DNA of 33,983 bases from a bacterium (GTDB lineage: Bacteria > Patescibacteriota > Doudnabacteria > UBA920): the NCBI GenBank assembly GCA_021791515.1, contig JAJYWK010000066.1, forward strand, positions 1 to 33,983, given 5' to 3'. Each line of letters starts with the position of its first letter. Within the stretch, counting starts at the first letter, position 1. The notes under the pieces are model-generated. The model was not told where the DNA came from. It searched no databases and worked only from the letters and a program-made list of their open reading frames with translations. This document shows positions 26,838 through 33,983 of this stretch, piece after piece. The translations under genes and the position numbers were made by a program.

Positions 26838-27707
26838 TTATATTTGCGAATTGGCTACTGTTCCAGCAAGCTTATTGTCCGATTTTAGGGTCAGCAAACC
26901 AACGATAATCAAGACTCCCGCTATAAGAGTTTGCAGATTAATTATATTGTTCTCCAACAGTAGCCATAGGAGAATTACCAACCCTATAGTGATCAATCCC
27001 TTCTCCCAAAAGTTGTAAATTTTGTCAGAAAAATGTTGGGATAAATCTAAAGCATGTTGTTTGACTTCTTTCAATCGCTGCGTCTCCGATTTGTCTTTAG
27101 TAGTCACCGGTAACAACGGCAGTAGTAAGTTAATTGACATCCATAAGTTTACATAAATCATTCCCGATACCAAAACTTCCACCGGTTTAAAATCTATGCT
27201 CACGTCGCCGAGCAAGACTAAAAATACCGCTTTGTTAATCTGAACAATCGTAAGCACCAACATCAAGAGCAAATAAAAGACGTAAAAGTAAGCTCGTCTA
27301 CGTGCAGAAAAAGTTTTTTGCACTATTACTAATGCCTGATTGATAATAAAAATTGCTACGACCAGCCATGCAGCCATAGACCAGACTTGGAACTTCCATA
27401 TGTAATAAGCCAGGACAAATCCGGCAATGCCGTTAAGAAACAAAAAGGTTAGCTCATCTATTCTTTGGGAAAATTCAAAACGAAAATAATAACAGGCAAC
27501 TGCGCAGAACACGAAGCAAAAAACGAAAACAATGATAGCTAATGGCATTTTATCCATTACCCCCAAAGCTGAAAACGCCATGGTGCCTAACGCCGCAAGG
27601 GATATTTTCATTGCTCGCTCTTTGGAATATGCCCGAAATAGAAAAATCACAATTTGAACAGTAACTCCCAAAGCAAACCATAAACTTAAAGGCAATCTAT
27701 TATCCAA
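26838..27707 (-). CDS. Polytopic membrane protein, hypothetical
   Basis: 289 aa with many TM helices. Confidence 0.65.
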   Translation of the reverse strand: MDNRLPLSLWFALGVTVQIVIFLFRAYSKERAMKISLAALGTMAFSALGVMDKMPLAIIVFVFCFVFCAVACYYFRFEFSQRIDELTFLFLNGIAGFVLAYYIWKFQVWSMAAWLVVAIFIINQALVIVQKTFSARRRAYFYVFYLLLMLVLTIVQINKAVFLVLLGDVSIDFKPVEVLVSGMIYVNLWMSINLLLPLLPVTTKDKSETQRLKEVKQHALDLSQHFSDKIYNFWEKGLITIGLVILLWLLLENNIINLQTLIAGVLIIVGLLTLKSDNKLAGTVANSQI

Positions 27708-27729
27708 GGTTGTGTATAGTTAAGATTAA

Positions 27730-28317
27730 TTATTTGAACTCATACCTTACCATTCCGGCTTCTGTAGAAATTTCTAAGGGCTCATGAGGCAGATATGTCG
27801 CCAATGCTTGCTCCACCTGCGCTGAATTATCTGGCTCGGAATATACCACCACAAAAGTTTTTACAAATTTATCCCAAAAGGTTTGTTTCTTCTTTTTGAG
27901 GTAGTAAGTTTTACCGCTAATTTCGGTAAGCCGATCACTTGTTGCCAAGATATCTTGAACAGCGGCACGGGTGCGAAGATTGCTCGCCCGAGCTGCATCC
28001 TTTTTTATGACTAATGAATGCGTGTAAAAACATTCAAAGTCGTTCCAAGAAAATGTTTTTTGCTTTTCGCCTTTGCCGATGATTATACCAGTTTGTGTGA
28101 TTTGATATTTTCTGTTTTTAAACTTGGCAAACAGGGCAGTAAAAATATAAAACAACACCATGATGCCGACAAACACCATTAGGACAGACCATGACCTCTC
28201 TTTGATTGCCAAAATTATAGCCAAACCAAAAAGCACATTGGCGACTATTGGTATGCTTCGAAGTGTTCTGGTTTTAGCTTCTTGGGAGGTTATTTCCCAT
28301 TCAAGCGTCTGATCCAT
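27730..28317 (-). CDS. Membrane protein with PH-like fold, hypothetical
   Basis: Two N-terminal TMs then 'YQITQTGIIIGKGEKQKTFSWNDFECFY'. Confidence 0.6.
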   Translation of the reverse strand: MDQTLEWEITSQEAKTRTLRSIPIVANVLFGLAIILAIKERSWSVLMVFVGIMVLFYIFTALFAKFKNRKYQITQTGIIIGKGEKQKTFSWNDFECFYTHSLVIKKDAARASNLRTRAAVQDILATSDRLTEISGKTYYLKKKKQTFWDKFVKTFVVVYSEPDNSAQVEQALATYLPHEPLEISTEAGMVRYEFK

Positions 28318-28324
28318 TTGTTAT

Positions 28325-29032
28325 TTAGGAAGTAGCAAGGACTAACCAAGCTATTAATGCGAACGTAATAATGAGTCCTAAAATAAGTGCTGAAACTAAA
28401 TTCAGCTTTGAGACAAATTTTCCAAAGCCGGTAACGATTGGCAATCCGTTAGCCTTGTCTTGGATCATTTTGCCGATGTCCTCGTTATATAAATCTGTAT
28501 CAGCGGATTGGGTAACCGTCGCGAATTGAATGCGAGGATTTAAGCTAATAATAGCCTGCTTGAAACCTTCAAAATCTTCTAAAAAGTTCTTAACTTGATA
28601 AGTCTGATTTTGGATAGTTAGACTAAAGCCGATCATAGGCGAACCTCTACCTCTTGAAAGCATGGTTTTAACAAAGTCCGCCTTAACTGAATGGTGGCCT
28701 TGGGAATCGTCCATAGCGGTAATGCTGACGATAGGCACGCTCCATTGCACTTTTGACAGCACTACAAGATTGAGCACACCATCTTTAATTTCTAAATACG
28801 ATTTACTTTTCAGCAATGCCTGTATTGGGTAGTTTATTAGAATAAATATTACATACAAAGGCAGAAAAAATACTATACCCAATATAACCTTATTGTTTAT
28901 TTGATCCAAGGGTATGTGTAGAGCATCAAATAACCAGCCCGCGTAATTAAAATACAAAAACACCAGCGGGATTAAAAGAATGGTTGCCCAACCCGACCAT
29001 GAAAAATTTTTAAAACGGAAGATTTGATTCAT
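28325..29032 (-). CDS. Membrane protein, PH-like, hypothetical
   Basis: TMs flank 'LEIKDGVLNLVVLSKVQWSVPIVSITAMDD'. Confidence 0.6.
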   Translation of the reverse strand: MNQIFRFKNFSWSGWATILLIPLVFLYFNYAGWLFDALHIPLDQINNKVILGIVFFLPLYVIFILINYPIQALLKSKSYLEIKDGVLNLVVLSKVQWSVPIVSITAMDDSQGHHSVKADFVKTMLSRGRGSPMIGFSLTIQNQTYQVKNFLEDFEGFKQAIISLNPRIQFATVTQSADTDLYNEDIGKMIQDKANGLPIVTGFGKFVSKLNLVSALILGLIITFALIAWLVLATS

Positions 29033-29421
29033 GCGAGAACTTTAACTTGAATATTAGGATTAAAATTTTGCAGAGATTTAACAAATCCTTCGGGATCAAT
29101 AACACGGTGTGGCAGAATATAAGTTAACTGTCCGACGGCAAATATAAATTTTTGTTTGGCCGGGGTTGCGGAATAGCTTGCCTGAGTGATTTGATTAATA
29201 TCCAAGGTACATCCTTTTGCTTGGGGAGCGGTGAAAATAAGCTGCCCTTGGGAAATGCGCAAAGACGTCATTTTGATATAAAAAGCCGCCATTCCTAAAA
29301 CCATCATAAGAGTTAATACGCTCGTAGCGGTTTTAAAACTGCCTCCAAATAAATCTGCCATTTCCCTCCAAAATTCAGAGGGTTTATTTGATAGTATGAG
29401 TCCGGCAAGCAATAGGAACAT
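29029..29421 (-). CDS. Small membrane protein, PH-like, hypothetical
   Basis: 'LRISQGQLIFTAPQAKGCTLDINQITQASY'; ATGA overlap with the next gene. Confidence 0.6.
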   Translation of the reverse strand: MFLLLAGLILSNKPSEFWREMADLFGGSFKTATSVLTLMMVLGMAAFYIKMTSLRISQGQLIFTAPQAKGCTLDINQITQASYSATPAKQKFIFAVGQLTYILPHRVIDPEGFVKSLQNFNPNIQVKVLA

Positions 29422-29537
29422 GGAACCAAGAATTACAAAAAAGCTCCGAACATAAATTTAATCTCATACGGTATGATTTCCAGTCTTATTTTTTCGTCCA
29501 TAATTATGATTTTATTTTACCATACTTCAGGGTAAAA

Positions 29538-29705
29538 TTATAATTTTTGACAGTTTGTACCAGCTTCTCCCACCACCCAGCATTCAGTCTTCTGGCAGGC
29601 CAGATTGTAAGCCTCTGACTCATCCTTGGCCTCCACAATGACTGAACCCAGCTTTAGTTTTTTGGGCTGTTGGTCAAACCAAACGTCAATTTTAAACTTT
29701 GGCAT
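29538..29705 (-). CDS. 55-aa hypothetical protein (absent from supplied ORF track)
   Basis: MPKFKIDVWFDQQPKKLKLGSVIVEAKDESEAYNLACQKTECWVVGEAGTNCQKL; compact alpha/beta pattern. Confidence 0.55.
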   Translation of the reverse strand: MPKFKIDVWFDQQPKKLKLGSVIVEAKDESEAYNLACQKTECWVVGEAGTNCQKL

Positions 29706-29722
29706 ATAAAAAATTCATTAGA

Positions 29723-29890
29723 AAACAAAAAGGCCCCCACCAGGAGCTCGACCCTTTCGGGCCGAACGCACGGGTTTCCCCATGCGACCAGCAAAGGAAC
29801 CCTGGCGAGGGTTTCTCTATCCTTTGCTGGTTTGGCTACCGGAGCAGCCAGTTGCCATGCCCGAAGCCTGTAAGGCCTGCGGGTTTAGGC
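29723..29890 (-). ncRNA. Candidate structured RNA/leader upstream of the 55-aa ORF
   Basis: Hairpins ACCAGCAAAGGA...TCCTTTGCTGGT, GGCTGC-TCCG-GTAGCC, CCCG...CGGG; ends GGGGGCCTTTTTG on the minus strand. Confidence 0.45.
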
Positions 29891-29970
29891 GAATTTAGTT
29901 GTTAACTTAATTTTAACACAAATCAGGTAAAATAAAAACGAATTTTTGGTAAAATTTTTTCAAAGTTATT

Positions 29971-30168
29971 TCAAAGTTTTCTCAAAATCTTGTATGGCCA
30001 GATTAAAATAAACACCAAGGCGGTGCTCACGCTACGGTCCCGGATAAACAGCGGCGGTTCCAGCAGGTTGCTGCCGTCTTTTTTCAGCAGCACCTTCCTC
30101 AAGTCCCATATCACCATAGCTAACCCTGCGGCCAAGTAAATGACAATAACCAAAAGTGGTAAACTCAT
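29971..30168 (-). CDS. Small membrane protein
   Basis: 65 aa, two hydrophobic segments. Confidence 0.5.
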   Translation of the reverse strand: MSLPLLVIVIYLAAGLAMVIWDLRKVLLKKDGSNLLEPPLFIRDRSVSTALVFILIWPYKILRKL

Positions 30169-30242
30169 GACTGTATTATACCAAAAAATGAAATTAAAAG
30201 CCCGCCGCCGGACTTCCGGCAGCGGTTCTGTAAAACTTAAAG

Positions 30243-30500
30243 TTATAAATAACCCTTGAATTTTTCTACCAGTTCCCGGCCGCCCATCGCTTCCAGTTCT
30301 TTGAGGATTTCACGCTGGACGTGGAGTTCGTTATGTCTGGGCACCATAATGAAATGCGGTTGTTGGGGCTGTAATGTGCTTGCTATTTCTTGGGGAGGAA
30401 ACCATTTGTCGTGAATGCCCCCGCGCCTGCTGTTCTCATAAAACCCGAGCTTGCGCAGGGCGCGGACGCACTGCCGCTTATTGAAATTGGTTTCTCCCAT
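30243..30500 (-). CDS. HicA-like mRNA interferase toxin
   Basis: 'ALRKLGFYENSRRGGIHDKWFPP...HFIMVPRHNELHVQREILKEL'. Confidence 0.65.
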   Translation of the reverse strand: MGETNFNKRQCVRALRKLGFYENSRRGGIHDKWFPPQEIASTLQPQQPHFIMVPRHNELHVQREILKELEAMGGRELVEKFKGYL

Positions 30501-30523
30501 AACACAAAAAAATTGGTTTTAAT

Positions 30524-30844
30524 TTAAGCGGTACGGAGCTGGCCTTCGTACTGGACTTCGCCCATGCCTTCGATTTTTAGTTTATCAAAGACAATGTCGG
30601 CTTCTCTTTTTGGTACATCAAAATAGGTTAAGACGGCGTCATTAACCATTTCTAAAAGTTCCTGCTGGCTGCGGGCCTGGGTAACCAGCCCGGGAAGTTC
30701 CGGAATTGTAGCCACGAACCAACCCTCTTCAGTTAGGCGGATTTGGATATTAAGGGCGCGCGGAATATGGTACTGGCGGATGATTTCTTCCGGATGCCGT
30801 TGTGGGATAACTAGCCTATAGATTTTATGAAAGATAGTTTGCAT
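30524..30844 (-). CDS. HicB-like antitoxin
   Basis: 'IRLTEEGWFVATIPELPGLVTQARSQQELLEMVNDAVLTYF'. Confidence 0.75.
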   Translation of the reverse strand: MQTIFHKIYRLVIPQRHPEEIIRQYHIPRALNIQIRLTEEGWFVATIPELPGLVTQARSQQELLEMVNDAVLTYFDVPKREADIVFDKLKIEGMGEVQYEGQLRTA

Positions 30845-30892
30845 ATGATTTATTATACCTTAATCTATAAGACGCAGTCAAATGCGGTTTTG

Positions 30893-30994
30893 TGTCAATA
30901 AAAACAAACCCCTTGCGGGGTCTGCGTTTTCGCCTAGTTTAAGGCAGAACCTTAAACCCATTCTCCGCCATACGGCCGGGCCTTCAGCGAAAAC
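30893..30994 (-). ncRNA. Candidate structured RNA upstream of hicB-like gene
   Basis: Minus strand GTTTTCGC...GCGAAAAC closing stem, internal GTTTAAGG/CCTTAAAC hairpin, terminator CCCCGCAAGGGGTTTGTTTTT. Confidence 0.45.
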
Positions 30995-31149
30995 TTATAT
31001 TGGTAGATTACCATAATGGGCGGAAATATCAAGGGTAAATTTTATGGCTTAAGGTAAATAAAAGTTAGTAGCTGTGCATAGTTGAAATTGGCTAAACTGC
31101 AAAAAACTGATACAATAATCATGTTCAATTGAATACGATTCGTTGGCTT

Positions 31150-31178
31150 AGGGGCTCCTCATAAGGGAGTCCTTTTTG
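31150..31178 (+). terminator. Rho-independent terminator of a possible short RNA
   Basis: GGCTCC-TCATAA-GGGAGTCC-TTTTT. Confidence 0.6.
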
Positions 31179-31300
31179 CATATTGTGGTAATTATCCACA
31201 ACCCGGCAATTTGACCGAACGGGAATAACGGGTGTAAGATATTCTTGAAAATTGAATCTGCTTTAAGGGGCAGCCTGAATGGTATCTTCCGGGTTCAAGG

Positions 31301-31355
31301 GCTCGTAATTTGTTATCACACTTTTTGTGTGGTGACAGGTTACGAGCTCTTTTTA
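31301..31355 (+). terminator. Long terminator/attenuator-like hairpin
   Basis: GCTCGTAATTTGTTATCACAC-TTTTT-GTGTGGTGACAGGTTACGAGC then TCTTTTT. Confidence 0.65.
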
Positions 31356-31368
31356 ATTTCCAATAAGG

Positions 31369-31499
31369 CGGACAAATTCCTGTCACCTGTCTAAAGGTCG
31401 ACATCTCGCCTGCGAGCTTCGACCTCACACTTGCCTTAAAAGTTTAAGGGCTTTTAGGGCAAAGGCAGCGGGATGCGGCAGGTGTCGGGAATTTGTCCG
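31369..31499. ncRNA. Candidate multi-branch structured element
   Basis: 21-bp closing stem (2 mismatches) 31369-31389/31479-31499, hairpin 31396-31424, hairpin 31431-31462. Confidence 0.5.
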
Positions 31500-31517
31500 G
31501 CAACAAACAAAGAAACA

Positions 31518-32537
31518 ATGTTCAGCAAATTCAAAGCCCTGCCCAGCTACTTTGGCGGCAAGCGCAAACTGGTCAAATACATTTTTAAGCCCATCGTAAA
31601 AAAAGAAGGAACTTTCATTGACGCGTTTTTAGGCGGCGGTTCGGTCAGTCTCTATGCCAAAGCCAAGGGCTACAAAGTAATAGCCAACGACATTGCGCTT
31701 CGCTCTTGCATAATCGGCAACGCCATAATCGCTAACAATACGATAGAGCTCGAAAAGGAAGACCTGGCCAGGCTGTTCTTTAAAACCAAACATGAAAATT
31801 TTATTAAGAAAAATTATTGCCCTAAAGTTTTCACTACCAAGATTGCCGAGTTTTTGGATAACGCCTTTGCGGCCGTCCGGCTGGTAGAAAACGACACCAA
31901 ACGGTTTTTACTTCTGCACCTGCTGATAAAGTTTATTATCTCATGCCGCCAGTTCGGAAAGTTTACTCACACCCGCGACACGCTGGACTTGGAAGCTCGG
32001 AAATGGGATTGGCCGCTAAGGTCGAAGTCCCACGCGCCTAAAAACCTGCGCATGATCCAGAATCCCATGCTGACATTGGAAAAATTAATGCTGGAGATCA
32101 ACCATGGCATTTTTGACAACCATCAGCAAAACGAAATCCACCAAAAGGACGTCTTTGATTTTCTTAAAACTGTTGCTGGCGACATTGTATATTTTGATCC
32201 TCCTTACCCTGGTTCTTCTGCCTACGAAGTTGAGTACGGCATTTTAGACAACATCCTGGCTGGACGGAAGCTCGACAACAAACCCAGCGTATTCTCGGAC
32301 AACGATGCTGATGAATTTTTGGAAAGATTGTTTAAGTCCGCCAAGCATATCCCTCAGTGGATAATTTCTTTAGGGCAAAACAAAGAAGATATTGGCGTCC
32401 GGCCCGAAAAGCTGCTGGCGATGGTACAAAAATACCGCAAGGCCGAAGTCCAGATGATGGAGCATAAGTGGAGCGTGGCCAACGCCGGTGGCAGAAGCCA
32501 AAGTAACAACATCGAGTACATGATCGTAACCCATTAA
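31518..32537 (+). CDS. Dam-like DNA adenine methyltransferase
   Basis: 'YFGGKRKLVKYIFKPI', 'FIDAFLGGGSVSLYAKAKGYKVIANDI', 'DIVYFDPPYPGSS' (DPPY); start 31518 preferred over 31473, which lies in the hairpin. Confidence 0.88.
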   Translation: MFSKFKALPSYFGGKRKLVKYIFKPIVKKEGTFIDAFLGGGSVSLYAKAKGYKVIANDIALRSCIIGNAIIANNTIELEKEDLARLFFKTKHENFIKKNYCPKVFTTKIAEFLDNAFAAVRLVENDTKRFLLLHLLIKFIISCRQFGKFTHTRDTLDLEARKWDWPLRSKSHAPKNLRMIQNPMLTLEKLMLEINHGIFDNHQQNEIHQKDVFDFLKTVAGDIVYFDPPYPGSSAYEVEYGILDNILAGRKLDNKPSVFSDNDADEFLERLFKSAKHIPQWIISLGQNKEDIGVRPEKLLAMVQKYRKAEVQMMEHKWSVANAGGRSQSNNIEYMIVTH

Positions 32538-32544
32538 CAAACCC

Positions 32545-33471
32545 ATGCCCAAAACCAACTTAAACGAAACTGAAAAAATCCCAGGCCTAATCGTACCGAT
32601 CAAAGATTGCGTACCCAACTGGTGGAATCCCAACGAGATGAACGTTCGGCAGTTTAGCAGTTTGAAAAAAGCTCTGACTATGTACGGCCAGACCAAGCCG
32701 ATCCAGGTCGCGGTATGGCCGGACATGAAAATTATGGGCAAGGTTAAAATCAAGTCCGGCTACGTCATTGTCGGCGGCTTTCACACCTGGAAAATTTTGT
32801 CGGCTTTGGGCAAAAGAAAAATCCAGGTCAACGTGCATAATTTTAAAAATGAGGACGAAGCCAAGCTCTACGGCCTGACCGATAACATCCACGGCTCAAA
32901 CCAGCAATTAAAGCTCGGTAAACTGGCCTACGAATTAACCCAGCGGGGTTATTCCATTAAGGACATCGCCAGCCGGGTCGGCACGGAAGACATTGACGTC
33001 AAAGATGCCCTCGACCTGATTAAGGACGACATTGAAAAGAAAATGCAGCAGCTCAAAAAAGCCGAGCGGGAAAATTTCGTGGCCTTAAACTTCATTGTGG
33101 ACAAAGACCCGAAAATTTCCGCCGATGAATTCATCGCGGCCGTAACGGCCTTTGCCAAAGCCAAGGGAGTTAAAGTCGGCAAAGTGGCTAAGGATATAAA
33201 CCGGCTGAGGGAAACTATTGCGCTAGTCAGCTTTAATGTTACCAGTCCGCAAAAGACGGTCATTGACGAAGCCTTAAAAACAATTGCCAGCGAGGGGAAG
33301 TTTAAGGAAGCCGACGCACTGGCCGAGCTATGCAGCCGTTTTTTGGCAAACCCGCCAACTCACACCAACTCACACCGAAATGGACAATCTCCAAAAGCCG
33401 AAAAAACCAAAGACCGATCCGTACGGCGCAAAGTGCCAGGAAGTAATCCGCCTAAAGTACGAGGATTTTAG
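32545..33471 (+). CDS. ParB-like nuclease-domain protein
   Basis: 'IKDCVPNWWNPNEMNVRQFSSLKKALTMYGQTKPIQVAVW...IVGGFHTWKILSALG...DEAKLYGLTDNIHG'. Confidence 0.8.
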   Translation: MPKTNLNETEKIPGLIVPIKDCVPNWWNPNEMNVRQFSSLKKALTMYGQTKPIQVAVWPDMKIMGKVKIKSGYVIVGGFHTWKILSALGKRKIQVNVHNFKNEDEAKLYGLTDNIHGSNQQLKLGKLAYELTQRGYSIKDIASRVGTEDIDVKDALDLIKDDIEKKMQQLKKAERENFVALNFIVDKDPKISADEFIAAVTAFAKAKGVKVGKVAKDINRLRETIALVSFNVTSPQKTVIDEALKTIASEGKFKEADALAELCSRFLANPPTHTNSHRNGQSPKAEKTKDRSVRRKVPGSNPPKVRGF

Positions 33472-33859
33472 CTATTCAGAGATTGCCCGCAAAACCCGCA
33501 TTCCGCTTAACACCATTAAGGAATGGTTCAGAACCGGTGGGTTGCTGGTTTCCGCCTACGAAGCGTACCGGGACGAACAAAATGACGTAGCTCACGATGA
33601 AGCCAGGCAGGCCATAAAAAAGAATGTCAAGACCGCCGCGGACATGCTCGTTGCCCTGCTCGGAAGCGAGCTTGACCCGGTTAAGCTCAGAGCCACGCTG
33701 GCCATACTCGACCGGGAGCTGGGCAAGCCCAAAGGCGAGGACGATGACGGATACGGAGATATAAGTTATGAGCAACTCCTTAAACGGGCCAGGGCCAAAC
33801 GAAAAGAAAAACAGGAAGCGGCAAATAGACGAACTGCTGGAAGTCATCGACATTTGTGA
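33380..33859 (+). CDS. Terminase small subunit-like HTH protein
   Basis: 'YGAKCQEVIRLKYEDFSYSEIARKTRIPLNTIKEWFRTGG'; internal start MDNLQKPKK preferred. Confidence 0.55.
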   Translation: MDNLQKPKKPKTDPYGAKCQEVIRLKYEDFSYSEIARKTRIPLNTIKEWFRTGGLLVSAYEAYRDEQNDVAHDEARQAIKKNVKTAADMLVALLGSELDPVKLRATLAILDRELGKPKGEDDDGYGDISYEQLLKRARAKRKEKQEAANRRTAGSHRHL

Positions 33860-33893
33860 CGCCGACCCCAGGGATTTTATTGACTTTGAATAA
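33768..33893 (+). CDS. 41-aa ORF overlapping the TerS-like gene
   Basis: MSNSLNGPGPNEKKNRKRQIDELLEVIDICDADPRDFIDFE; ATG 33768, TAA 33891. Confidence 0.4.
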   Translation: MSNSLNGPGPNEKKNRKRQIDELLEVIDICDADPRDFIDFE

Positions 33894-33983
33894 CGAAACC
33901 CCTCAATCCTTAACAGTCTGATATACTTTTCTTGGGGGGAGTTTCCTTGCCGAAAGCAAGAAAACCTGCCCCAATAAAAGAAT

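Noticed and set aside
29670-29905. Plus-strand ORFs 29670-29873 and 29699-29905
   Set aside because: Overlap a strongly structured segment and a better minus-strand ORF; no credible domain.
31192-31428. Minus-strand 78-aa ORF
   Set aside because: Crosses terminator-like hairpins and has no recognisable domain; likely spurious.

Overview
The window looks like chromosome of a Candidatus Patescibacteria (CPR, Parcubacteria-like) organism, by inference from gene content, use of TGA as a stop, and abundant CCTGCC/GGCAGG-type palindromes. Coordinates 1-4426 hold a PH-like membrane protein, an FtsB/DivIC-like protein, a PpiC-type isomerase, a pilin-like membrane protein and murI. An ATP synthase operon (atpI-like, B, E, F, H, A, G, D, C) spans 5302-13737 and is peppered with small palindromic insertions. 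A cca-like gene and a lysine-rich 21-aa ORF follow. The most unusual signal is in two tRNA zones (4485-5170 and 14896-16210). There, intact tRNAs (Thr-CGT, initiator Met, Met-CAT, Asp-GTC) sit beside, or nested inside, split tRNA halves. Palindromes interrupt the halves at D-loops, T-loops and, recurrently, between anticodon positions 35 and 36. Two small GIY-YIG nuclease ORFs are each sandwiched between a disrupted 5' tRNA copy and an intact tRNA of the same identity. From the 3' end of tRNA-Asp to the window end lies a probable integrated element or prophage: large serine recombinase, divergent CI/Cro-like regulators, an HTH initiator with an iteron/DnaA-box cluster inside it, secreted/Ig-like cargo, a HicBA-like pair, a Dam-like methylase, a ParB-like protein and a TerS-like protein. 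It also carries several candidate structured RNAs. All calls come from reading the sequence; no database search was run.
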